From positions 1-27,749 of IMG/VR virus record IMGVR_UViG_3300037218_000026: DNA of 27,749 bases; one strand, written 5' to 3'. Positions 11,616-18,807 of the stretch are shown here, piece by piece. Source of the stretch: a virus. The translations under genes and the position numbers were made by a program. Position 1 is the first letter of the stretch. Every line of letters starts with the position of its first letter. The notes below the pieces were generated by a model, which searched no databases, was not told the DNA's origin, and worked only from the letters and a program-made list of their open reading frames with translations.

Positions 11616-11653
11616 GGCCAGATTGGTGCATCTCGCCTTCATTATTGCGATGA
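11612..11653 (+). CDS. 13-codon micro-ORF after the duplicated-motif gene
   Basis: ATG 11612 overlaps the preceding TGA (ATGA). The frame encodes MRPDWCISPSLLR and its TGA (11651-11653) overlaps the ATG at 11650. It is the first link of a two-step bridge across an otherwise empty gap. Possibly a coupling device rather than a protein. Confidence 0.3.
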   Translation: MRPDWCISPSLLR

Positions 11654-11727
11654 CTATCAGGGCCGCACTTAAACTCGCCGCCTGTTATCGGCGCGTCAGT
11701 ATAGCGAGGAATAAACAACTCCGATGA
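11650..11727 (+). CDS. 25-codon micro-ORF bridging to the next gene
   Basis: ATG 11650 overlaps the stop of the previous micro-ORF. It encodes MTIRAALKLAACYRRVSIAR and five more residues and ends in TGA 11725-11727, overlapping the ATG at 11724. The peptide is basic and amphipathic. Exact 4-nt overlap at both ends supports translation of the whole gap. Confidence 0.35.
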   Translation: MTIRAALKLAACYRRVSIARNKQLR

Positions 11728-12116
11728 CTCCGATCATTATCCTCTCGCTCGCCTTATTGATTTCGCTGGGGGTGATCGTCTTCCAAGTCTTCGAACTTCG
11801 GCATGTCTCGAATATCTACGAGACCTCGTGCTCGCTCCTAATCGCAGACCGCGATCAAGCACGTTCCGAAGTGAACACCATGCGCTCGGCCTTATTCCCG
11901 CAGTTGAGCAAGGTCACCAGAAGCACGATTGCTCCGCAGCCGCCGAAGAAAGTTGTGAGTGGCTTGCCACTTACCGAATTCGCAGATCGCCGCAAGCCCT
12001 TTCGTAAACTGTTCAAAGATTTAGTGCGCATCAATAACACTCAGCAACGCGGCCGAGACTTAATCGCTCAGGCCATCACGCCGCAACCAGCGGCAGAGGA
12101 AGTCTCCAATGGTTAA
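11724..12116 (+). CDS. N-terminally membrane-anchored protein (130 aa)
   Basis: ATG 11724 (ATGA overlap). The first 25 residues (MTPIIILSLALLISLGVIVF and on) form an uncleaved-looking signal anchor. They are followed by a helical region (SCSLLIADRDQARSEVNTMR) and a Pro-containing linker (APQPPKKV), ending in a charged tail. This topology puts about 100 residues on the far side of the membrane. It resembles inner-membrane spanins in outline but has no nearby outer-membrane partner. Function unknown. Overlaps the next gene by 8 nt. Confidence 0.65.
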   Translation: MTPIIILSLALLISLGVIVFQVFELRHVSNIYETSCSLLIADRDQARSEVNTMRSALFPQLSKVTRSTIAPQPPKKVVSGLPLTEFADRRKPFRKLFKDLVRINNTQQRGRDLIAQAITPQPAAEEVSNG

Positions 12117-12768
12117 AGCAGGCGACGTAGTTCTCTACCAGAGTCTCGGCAAAACGTATAACGCTATCGTGCTCGCGGCGCGCGACAACGAACCATCGCA
12201 CCTTGGCGAAAATGGCGAACCTTTGCTGCATCTCGCCTTCATTGCGCCACAGCGTGACACCGAGGTTGCGCGCAAGCGTCCCGGATACATCCCCGAAGTT
12301 CAGGTGGTCTATGACGTCGTACACGCCTCGCACGAATTCTCGCGGGAGTGGCTGCGGGAAAAGAAGATCACCACGCAGAGCGAGATTGCCACTCAACGGG
12401 GTGGCGGGGAGTGGGAGTGGGAAGATTTGCCGTCAGTTGCCGCGACTTACGAAGCTGAACTTGATGAATACGACAGATTCTTTCACGAAGTCGCAGAGCG
12501 GTTAGGTATTAACGAGGCGACCCCGGTCGCTATTTTAGTGGGAATTGACAGTTTAATAGCATTACCAGTGCCGGGAACTGCGACGAACAGCAGCTGTGAG
12601 CGAAAAGTGCGCCCCGACAACCCAGAGGGCCTCGGACCAGGCAGCGGCTTGCCCGTCTACGAATTCCCTTCTCCTGAATCCATCCAGCAAGTTCAGGAAC
12701 AAAACACAGCTTCACCAGTGATCGATTTGGCAACCGACCCAGCGATCTTAGGCGCTGACAAGGAGTAA
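12109..12768 (+). CDS. Hypothetical protein with N-terminal beta domain (219 aa)
   Basis: ATG 12109 lies in the end of the previous gene. Residues 1-95 look like one domain: KAGDVVLYQSLGKTYNAIVL, GENGEPLLHLAFIAPQRD, VQVVYDVVHASHEFSREW. Similar GDVVLY...YNAIVL...GEPLL...HASHEFS strings occur in short phage proteins of unknown role, so the domain is probably mobile on its own. Residues 96-219 are acidic and low-complexity (EWEWEDLP, AELDEYDRFFHEVAERLG, PSPESIQQVQEQNT), suggesting a disordered extension or fusion. A 16-bp string shared with 6433-6448 lies in the second half. Confidence 0.7.
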   Translation: MVKAGDVVLYQSLGKTYNAIVLAARDNEPSHLGENGEPLLHLAFIAPQRDTEVARKRPGYIPEVQVVYDVVHASHEFSREWLREKKITTQSEIATQRGGGEWEWEDLPSVAATYEAELDEYDRFFHEVAERLGINEATPVAILVGIDSLIALPVPGTATNSSCERKVRPDNPEGLGPGSGLPVYEFPSPESIQQVQEQNTASPVIDLATDPAILGADKE

Positions 12769-12771
12769 TCC

Positions 12772-13134
12772 ATGCATATGTCATCTAACTTTGGCGGCAA
12801 CATTCGTCCTTCACGCCCGCCGGTTGCGGACCCAACCAAACCAGCGGTTGACCCGACCGACCCCAACGCCGACCCGAACGCTACTTCAGGCGACGGCTTT
12901 CATCACCACACCATCGACCAGAACGAATCCGGCTTTCATTCTTCACACACCGACCCCGAAGGCCAGACTCAGGAAGCCGATCACGGCAGCTACGACGAAG
13001 CCAAAGACTTCGAAGATCAGATGTTCGGCGAACAGGACGGCTCTGGCGACCAGGCGGACGACGATCTGAGCGGTGGCGACACGCCTACGGATTCCAGCGA
13101 CGTTCCGGATTTGTCGGGAGCTTACAGCAAGTAG
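12772..13134 (+). CDS. Acidic disordered protein (120 aa)
   Basis: ATG 12772 has AAGGAG six bases upstream. The product is dominated by Asp, Pro, Thr, Ser and Gly (VADPTKPAVDPTDPNADPNA), with a His cluster (GFHHHTIDQN) and an acidic C-terminus (DQADDDLSGGDTPTDSSDVP). It lacks hydrophobic core segments. A charged unfolded protein in a head cassette could be a scaffold aid or an assembly chaperone, but this is inference. Alternative start is ATG 12778. Confidence 0.65.
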   Translation: MHMSSNFGGNIRPSRPPVADPTKPAVDPTDPNADPNATSGDGFHHHTIDQNESGFHSSHTDPEGQTQEADHGSYDEAKDFEDQMFGEQDGSGDQADDDLSGGDTPTDSSDVPDLSGAYSK

Positions 13135-13336
13135 CCGCGCTCGTGAACTGGTGAGATGGCCCAATGCATTGTTTGTCGAAAGTTAAATCAGCGCCATTTA
13201 CCAGAAGCTCGTCGCGCATTTCGATACGAAAGTGATTGCGGCGATTATGTGTAAGTCTGGTGATTTCACCGCCGCATGTTCCGCACACATCCAGAACTTC
13301 CAGCCTGCATCCCGCTTCTTTGCAAACGGAATTCAT
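13085..13336 (-). CDS. Possible antisense zinc-ribbon gene (83 aa)
   Basis: A leftward frame lies across the gap between two rightward genes. It begins MNSVCKEAGCRLEVLDVCGT with Cys 5, 10, 18 and 21, the last two forming VCGTCGG. It continues with strand-rich, well-balanced sequence (HNRRNHFRIEMRDELLVNGA, LTFDKQCIGPSHQF). Codons look better than those of the competing rightward short frames (13156-13254 and 13247-13390). There is no good ribosome binding site, and the last 50 bases overlap the acidic protein gene. If real it is an inserted accessory gene with its own promoter. Confidence 0.4.
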   Translation of the reverse strand: MNSVCKEAGCRLEVLDVCGTCGGEITRLTHNRRNHFRIEMRDELLVNGADLTFDKQCIGPSHQFTSAATCCKLPTNPERRWNP

Positions 13337-13386
13337 CAGGCGATATTACTTTGTACCGGGCAAAACGCCCAAGGAGAAATAACACC

Positions 13387-14250
13387 ATGAAACAACGCAT
13401 CGCAGTCTGGGCACTCGCAATCTGTGCCCTATTTTCTCTGGGCTTAACGTCAGGGTTTGCCCAGATCAACACCACCCCAGGGTCGAACCAGTCCTACATC
13501 GGCGGCATTTTCTACGCGCCGTCTTACGCGCTCTGGCACAACTACATCGTGACCGGCAACGCTTCCACCGGCTCTCAAACCATCCTGCTGAGTTCCGGCT
13601 CGGCCATCTTACAGGACGGGCGGGAGATTATCCCCTTTGCCGTCGGGGTGCCGTTGAGCATTGTGGATGGCAATTCCGAAACCGTGACCATCACTGCGGT
13701 GCAGAACTGCAACAAAGGACCGGCACTGGATGTCACCTTCGCCACTTGCCAGATCACAGCATCATTTTCCAATCTGCATGGCAACGGCGCGAAAGTCATA
13801 TCCGGCGACAATGGCTATCAGGAAGCGGTCAACGACGCCGGAAACAACGGCGGTGGAGCGGTGTATTGGGTCAACGATACCGGCCCAATGACGCTTTCTA
13901 CTGGCGGCACGACCACGACCAGCACCCAGACGAATTTCTTCCCGGTTAGTTCCATTGTGCTCGGCACGATCGGGCGAGTCACGACTGCGATCACCGGCAG
14001 CTGCACGGGCTGGGAAATCGGCGACGGCACTACCGCCGCGCGCTTCACAGCCAATAACACCACCCTCACCGCCGGAACCACCGCGGTCAACAGCGGCGCG
14101 GCCTGGAATACAGCCATCGCGGCGGTAGCTACCGGCGTGCAAATTGCGGCCAACAAAGCGGCCGTCGTTACCTGCGCTGGCGGCAACCCTACGGCGGGCG
14201 CGATCAAAGTGCGCGCCTTTGGCTGGACTCCGGTCGTTTCCAACTACTAA
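13387..14250 (+). CDS. Sec-signal protein, beta-rich (287 aa)
   Basis: ATG 13387 has AAGGAG upstream; in-frame sequence before it is not protein-like. The N-terminus MKQRIAVWALAICALFSLGL is a classic Sec signal, with likely cleavage after SGFA (residue 25). The mature part is Thr/Ser/Gly/Asn-rich and strand-rich (SYIGGIFYAPSYALWHNYIV, TGSQTILLSSGSAI, ASFSNLHGNGAKVISGDNGY). It would be exported by the host, so it is probably a surface or secreted factor, not an ordinary virion part. Such a gene inside a head cassette resembles a lysogenic-conversion or moron gene. Function unknown; adhesin-like is only a guess. Confidence 0.75.
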   Translation: MKQRIAVWALAICALFSLGLTSGFAQINTTPGSNQSYIGGIFYAPSYALWHNYIVTGNASTGSQTILLSSGSAILQDGREIIPFAVGVPLSIVDGNSETVTITAVQNCNKGPALDVTFATCQITASFSNLHGNGAKVISGDNGYQEAVNDAGNNGGGAVYWVNDTGPMTLSTGGTTTTSTQTNFFPVSSIVLGTIGRVTTAITGSCTGWEIGDGTTAARFTANNTTLTAGTTAVNSGAAWNTAIAAVATGVQIAANKAAVVTCAGGNPTAGAIKVRAFGWTPVVSNY

Positions 14251-14251
14251 C

Positions 14252-14437
14252 TTGCCCGAGCAGCGTTTCATTCAATTCCGCAGAGACTTGCGGAAGATCG
14301 CGCACTCCCTCGCTCACGATCAGCTAAAGGCGCAGGGCAAACTACCTCGCGAAGAACTGTCCGTAGGGCCAGCGGACAGTCGAGATTCGGTAACCGCCGA
14401 ACGCAACAGCCCGCAAAAAGGGCATGATCGCGATTAG
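14252..14437 (+). CDS. Small basic hypothetical protein (61 aa)
   Basis: TTG 14252 follows the previous stop by one base; there is no clear ribosome binding site, so reinitiation is assumed. The product starts MPEQRFIQFRRDLRKIAHSL, a basic amphipathic helix, and continues as a polar tail (DSRDSVTAERNSPQKGHDRD). The same frame is open upstream but only as a shadow of the secreted protein gene. Unknown function. Confidence 0.45.
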   Translation: MPEQRFIQFRRDLRKIAHSLAHDQLKAQGKLPREELSVGPADSRDSVTAERNSPQKGHDRD

Positions 14438-14440
14438 TGA

Positions 14441-14662
14441 ATGGCCCACGGTTTACCGCAACTGATTGAAGAAAATATCCAACTGCTCATTGCGATTGAC
14501 GCGCTCCGCCTCGAAGGGGAGTCGCACATTCGCAGGTGCGGCGAATACTTCCGTACCGGGCAAGAGGCGGTCGCAGTCTGGAACTACGAGTTTGACCGCT
14601 TAAAGTCATTTACTGCGCAACGATTCCTGCATGGAAGCAATTTTAGATACTCCATCGACTGA
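14441..14662 (+). CDS. Hypothetical helical protein upstream of portal (73 aa)
   Basis: ATG 14441 follows the previous stop by three bases. The sequence MAHGLPQLIEENIQLLIAID is a Leu/Ile-rich helix, followed by ALRLEGESHIRRCGEYFRTG and WNYEFDRLKSFTAQRFLHGS, all helical. It overlaps the portal start by 32 nt. Placement between the terminase and portal genes suggests a small head or packaging accessory. Not recognised. Confidence 0.6.
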   Translation: MAHGLPQLIEENIQLLIAIDALRLEGESHIRRCGEYFRTGQEAVAVWNYEFDRLKSFTAQRFLHGSNFRYSID

Positions 14663-16925
14663 CGTCACCGGCGAAGCAACGGAGCCAGAGGAGCCAGACT
14701 ATGGCCCGAACTTCACCGAGTTGCCGGAAGATAAGGTCGCGGAGTTGCGCTCCATCATCGAGACCTGCGCGGGAAAGCGCGACCTCTGGGGCCGGATGGT
14801 GGAGATTATCCGCTGCACCTTGCGGAGATATTTCTGGATTGGGATTCAGCACGGATTCTGGAACGCGGACACGCAGCAATTCCAGGTGGGCCCGAACGGC
14901 GGTTCGATTGACAACCTGAACGAAGAGGATCTGTTTCAGGGCGACTTCAATATCTACACCCAGAACGGGAAGATTTTTATTGCGGTGTTTTCGCAGAGCG
15001 CCGCCCCTACTCGAATTGAGCCCGACAAGCCGGGCGACCCAGCTAGCGCAAAGGCCGCCGCCGAAGCGGAAAAGTACGTCGAGGTCTACGAGAAATATAA
15101 TCCGCCCCAAGTTGCCCAGCAGGAAGTGGGCCGGCTGTTTTGGACCGATGGCCGGGTCATCGCTGTAACCAAAAGCGAGCCCAGCGAAGATTCGGTTGGC
15201 GTCGATGAAGACGAAGAGGGCAATGAAGTTCCGCGAGAAACCGAGCTAACTAAGTATTACGGGGTGCTTGAAACTAAGTGCCCGCTGGTTGAGCCGTTTC
15301 AGAAGTGGCCCTATCTCATCGTCTCGCAAGAAATCGACGTGCTCACTGCCAAAGACGAGAATCCTGAGTTTGCCGACAAGATTCAGGAATCTTCGAAGGG
15401 TTTGACGCCTAACGGCGAGATCGCGCGCATGTCGCGCATTGCCGTCGCCGAAAATATCGCGCAGATTTCCTCAGACACTTTGGCTCACATGGTCACGGAA
15501 GATACGGTGTGGTTAAGGCGATCAGCGTTTCGGGATTTAGATAAAGCGAAGCAAGCCTTCTGGATTGGCGGTCAGACGAAGAATGAAGATGGAACGGTAA
15601 CTCAGACCAAGGGAATCTTTCCGCAGGGCTGCCGCACGAAATGGTTTGGTTCGGTGTATTGCGGAGCCGAAGCGGTTGCGATGAACAAAGAGGTGCGGGT
15701 CTGCCACGCCATGCCGGGAAATGGAAACTCGCGGCCATCTTTGAGTGATGCGCTCATTCCTATCCAGATGGAATTTAACGATGCGGTCGGCATGTACTCG
15801 GAAATGCTGCACAAGTGCATCCCCCGCATTCACATCGACGCCGGACCGGAAGAACTACAGGCCATCCTCGAACAATTCTCGCGTTACGGCGAATATAGCG
15901 GGTTCGAGAATCCAAGTCCGGGGCAACCGCTTGAGAATAGTTTTTTCCCAGAGCCCACCGTCAGCATGCCCGGTGGGTTTTCTGAATGGCTGGAAAATCT
16001 CCAGGGGCCACTCTCGCAATTCGTAACCGGTAACTCTACTGCCCTATTTGGCGACTCGGACAAAGATCAAACGACCGCCAAGGGATATGCCCAGATGCGG
16101 GACGCTTCTCTCGGCTTGATGTCCATCGTCTGGGTTCCGTATCTTGCATTCGCAGGGCAGATCAGGGCGCAAGCGGCACTATGCGCGAGAAAACGAGACG
16201 GGGAATCAATTAAGGCAACCGTATCCAGCGATAAAGGGGATGATCAGACCGTCAGCATCGACCTCAGAATTCTCCGCGGCGGTGGATTTCTTTCCGCGCC
16301 GGTTACCGATCAGAATTTCCCAGAGTCGTGGACCGAAACTTCTAACACATGGAAAATGCTCAAAGGCGCGGCGGCGACAGATCCCGTCCTCGCCCAGAGC
16401 ATGAACTTGCCCGACAATCTGGTGGCCTTTAAGAATGCGATCGGGCTTAAAGATTTCGTTATACAAGGGGCGGATTCGCGAGATTTGCAGCTGCAAGAGT
16501 GGGCACAGATGCAGCAGGACTCAGGCCCCATCCCAGACGAGCAAGCTACCCAGCAACGCGACCAGCAAAAGCAGCAAATGGCAACACAGGCGGCCGCTGC
16601 GCTCGGGCATCAAGGCCAACTTCCACCCTTACCAGAAGAAAAACCGATCATGCGCTCGTCCGTGCAGATTGACGTTGATACCGACGATCACGTAGTTCAC
16701 GCGCTCGAAATGTTCCGCATCTTGAATTCACCGGACGGGCAGAAGATCAAATCCCAGAAACCGCTCGTCTGGGATGACGGGAAACTTCACATGCTGGCGC
16801 ACGTGCAGGCGGCAAAGATGAAGGGTTTGATTATCCCGCCGCCGCTCGGTGGACCGCCGCCGATGGCTCCGCCGCCCGGACACGTTCCGCCGAAGCCCGG
16901 AGCAGGAGCGCCGCCGCCCGCATGA
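14631..16925 (+). CDS. Portal protein, 764 aa
   Basis: The portal forms the dodecameric channel through which DNA enters and leaves the capsid, and nucleates prohead assembly. Its size, its place between terminase and scaffold genes, and its mixed alpha-beta core with many helices support the call; P22 portal is 725 aa. Recognisable stretches are RRYFWIGIQHGFWNADTQQF (about 65-85), LVEPFQKWPYLIVSQEIDVL, the central SLSDALIPIQMEFNDAVGMY typical of the portal stem region, and QFVTGNSTALFGDSDKDQTT. The C-terminus is Gln-rich, then a Pro-rich tail (PPPLGGPPPMAPPPGHVPP). ATG 14631 overlaps the previous gene; the stop overlaps the next ATG. Confidence 0.88.
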   Translation: MEAILDTPSTDVTGEATEPEEPDYGPNFTELPEDKVAELRSIIETCAGKRDLWGRMVEIIRCTLRRYFWIGIQHGFWNADTQQFQVGPNGGSIDNLNEEDLFQGDFNIYTQNGKIFIAVFSQSAAPTRIEPDKPGDPASAKAAAEAEKYVEVYEKYNPPQVAQQEVGRLFWTDGRVIAVTKSEPSEDSVGVDEDEEGNEVPRETELTKYYGVLETKCPLVEPFQKWPYLIVSQEIDVLTAKDENPEFADKIQESSKGLTPNGEIARMSRIAVAENIAQISSDTLAHMVTEDTVWLRRSAFRDLDKAKQAFWIGGQTKNEDGTVTQTKGIFPQGCRTKWFGSVYCGAEAVAMNKEVRVCHAMPGNGNSRPSLSDALIPIQMEFNDAVGMYSEMLHKCIPRIHIDAGPEELQAILEQFSRYGEYSGFENPSPGQPLENSFFPEPTVSMPGGFSEWLENLQGPLSQFVTGNSTALFGDSDKDQTTAKGYAQMRDASLGLMSIVWVPYLAFAGQIRAQAALCARKRDGESIKATVSSDKGDDQTVSIDLRILRGGGFLSAPVTDQNFPESWTETSNTWKMLKGAAATDPVLAQSMNLPDNLVAFKNAIGLKDFVIQGADSRDLQLQEWAQMQQDSGPIPDEQATQQRDQQKQQMATQAAAALGHQGQLPPLPEEKPIMRSSVQIDVDTDDHVVHALEMFRILNSPDGQKIKSQKPLVWDDGKLHMLAHVQAAKMKGLIIPPPLGGPPPMAPPPGHVPPKPGAGAPPPA

Positions 16926-17194
16926 AGGAAGTAAGACTTACTCGCGAAGAATATATTCGGACGACTGGTCTCGTCCCAGACTGGACCTCGGTGGGAGCGA
17001 TGATGTACGGCTCGATGGGCAACGAGCCTACGCCGCTGCTTCACTACATTTTTACTGACGACGCGACAGAACAGGATATGCCGCGCCTTCGCCGATGCGC
17101 ACAGCTCATCCTGGAAGAGAAACTGCACATGCCAGTTTTATCCGTGCGCGACAAAGATCAAATTGCAGACCTTGAGAGGCTATTCTCCCTATGA
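16922..17194 (+). CDS. Hypothetical protein between portal and scaffold genes (90 aa)
   Basis: ATG 16922 overlaps the portal stop (ATGA), and its TGA overlaps the next ATG at 17191. The product MKEVRLTREEYIRTTGLVPD has a helical, charged start. The middle includes GAMMYGSMGNEPTPLLHYIF and a C-terminal helix (LRRCAQLILEEKLHMPVL). No domain recognised. Tight coupling to portal and scaffold genes suggests a role in prohead assembly. Confidence 0.65.
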   Translation: MKEVRLTREEYIRTTGLVPDWTSVGAMMYGSMGNEPTPLLHYIFTDDATEQDMPRLRRCAQLILEEKLHMPVLSVRDKDQIADLERLFSL

Positions 17195-18591
17195 ATACTT
17201 GGATTCAACATCTCTTACGCTATTTCTTATTTGGTGCGACGATGTTCTTTGCCGCTGGCGCACCTGCAATCGGTGACGCTGGCGGAACGGCAGGCGGAGA
17301 TGGCTCTGGCTCTGCCACGGGTGATGGAGCGAGCGGCGATGGAGCGCCAACTTCAGACGATGGAGGAACTAACGACGGAGTATCTGACGTCGATGGTTCT
17401 CAATCGGATAATGGCACCGTCACTGATGATGCAGCAGACGGAGAACAGAAAGCCGACCTCAACGCCCCGATCGACATCGGCGACGGGCGCAAAGTCCCGC
17501 CCAAATGGAAGAACCTCTTCGACGCGGCGAAAGCGCAAGGCCTCGACAAAGAAGTAAAGCAGTTATTTTTCGGCCAGCAACGGCTGATTCAGAAGTTCCC
17601 CGGCGGCGTGAATGAAGCCGTGAAACTTGCCGACACCTTGCAGGAATTCGGCGGGGTTGAAGGCGTCTCGACCATCCAGCAAGATAATCAGGCGTTTCAT
17701 GAGGACGCGCAAACATTTCTGAACGATCCGGCGAAGTGGCTGGAAAATTCTTTCGCCGCGAACGAAGGCGCAAGCCTCAAAGCCTTTGGGATGTCGCTCG
17801 ACTTTGTAGCCGACAAGCACCCCGAGATGTACCAGCACCTGATGTCGAAGGTGCTCATCAACACGCTTGACGGCGACGAGTCGCCCATTGGAGATGTTTA
17901 CCGGGGATTGGTCAATCTCAAAGACAATCCGCAGGCGCAGGAACTGGCGAAGCATTTGGCCGACTGGTACAACGGCATCAAGCGCATAGCCTCGAAGATT
18001 CCCGAAAAGAAAATCGACCCGGACCGCAAGAAGCTCGAAGACGACCGTGCCAACCTTACTACCCAAACCGAAAAGCTCCGCAATGACACCGTAAACCAGA
18101 TCACCATCCCGCAGCTTGGGAAGTCGATGACCACGCACATCGAGAAGCAGGCAAAACTCGCGGGATTTGACTTGAAGAATTTCGCGGAAGAGCAGCCCGG
18201 CTCCTATAAAGCGATGCGCAGGGAAATCCTCAGCCGCGTGATGAATACCGCCGCCGCGGATGCGAAGTTCGTGAAGAACTACAAGGACGTGATGAAGACC
18301 GGCGACACCAACCGGGCGGCGCAGATGATGAACCGCAAACACGACTCCATTCTGGCCGACTCGACCATCATCGCGGACGTCGCCAAAGATTACGGCATCA
18401 CGAAAAAATCAGCCACCAAACCGAATGCGCAGCGGCAGCCGGGGAATGGAAATAACGCCACTCCCCAGGCGGGAGTATTGCGTGTAGCCGCGAAGCCCGA
18501 TCCCAAAACTATAGACTGGTCCGACAAGCGCACCGACATGTTCGAGTCGCGCGCCGTGCTCAAAAACGGCAAAGTCGTTACCTGGGGATAA
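17191..18591 (+). CDS. Probable scaffolding protein (466 aa)
   Basis: The gene lies between portal and coat genes, where scaffolds are found. The product has a long Gly/Asp/Ser-rich disordered N-terminus (GGTAGGDGSGSATGDGASGD), then an alpha-helical body rich in charge (KWKNLFDAAKAQGLDKEVKQ; VSTIQQDNQAFHEDAQTFLN; EKKIDPDRKKLEDDRANLTT), and a Gly/Asn/Gln-rich linker near the C-terminus. These are features of assembly scaffolds. Odd: from ATG 17191 the first 30 residues (RYFLFGATMFFAAGAPAI) are hydrophobic. ATG 17242 would give a shorter hydrophobic start. Alternative: a minor head protein. Confidence 0.55.
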   Translation: MNTWIQHLLRYFLFGATMFFAAGAPAIGDAGGTAGGDGSGSATGDGASGDGAPTSDDGGTNDGVSDVDGSQSDNGTVTDDAADGEQKADLNAPIDIGDGRKVPPKWKNLFDAAKAQGLDKEVKQLFFGQQRLIQKFPGGVNEAVKLADTLQEFGGVEGVSTIQQDNQAFHEDAQTFLNDPAKWLENSFAANEGASLKAFGMSLDFVADKHPEMYQHLMSKVLINTLDGDESPIGDVYRGLVNLKDNPQAQELAKHLADWYNGIKRIASKIPEKKIDPDRKKLEDDRANLTTQTEKLRNDTVNQITIPQLGKSMTTHIEKQAKLAGFDLKNFAEEQPGSYKAMRREILSRVMNTAAADAKFVKNYKDVMKTGDTNRAAQMMNRKHDSILADSTIIADVAKDYGITKKSATKPNAQRQPGNGNNATPQAGVLRVAAKPDPKTIDWSDKRTDMFESRAVLKNGKVVTWG

Positions 18592-18612
18592 CCCTACAAA
18601 TTTTGCTTTGAA

Positions 18613-18683
18613 GCTCTTCACCCGGAGCCGAACCGGGCTAAAAAACGGGAAGAGCGGAGAAGCCCATCCGAAGTGATTTCGGA
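18613..18683 (+). promoter_or_regulatory. Structured leader before the major capsid gene
   Basis: The 216-nt gap 18592-18807 has no ORF. It can fold as an outer stem GCTCTTC (18613-18619) with GAAGAGC (18649-18655) enclosing CCCGG (18621-18625) with CCGGG (18633-18637), followed by TCCGAA/TTCGGA (18667-18672 and 18678-18683). No T-run follows, so read-through is expected. A role in message stability or processing is inferred. Confidence 0.5.
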
Positions 18684-18807
18684 CGACCGTCCTGAGTCGC
18701 CCCTTCAGAGACATGCTCGAATAATCCCAAACCCGGCATCATCCAAGCCGCTCGTATCGAGAAAACGGACGATTCTTCGAAGCCCACAGACAAAGTGAGT
18801 TTCGATT

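Noticed and set aside
13367-13380. GGGC-CGCC hairpin before the secreted protein gene
   Set aside because: The stem is about 4 bp and followed by the ribosome binding site; too weak for a terminator.
13156-13390. Two short rightward frames (32 and 47 codons) that link to the secreted protein start
   Set aside because: They give a neat ATGA link, but codon use is poor, and a leftward zinc-ribbon frame over the same bases reads better. Recorded as a rival, not as features.
17563-18342. 259-aa leftward frame inside the scaffold gene
   Set aside because: It mirrors a well-formed rightward coding region and has no motif; long antisense frames are common in GC-rich DNA.
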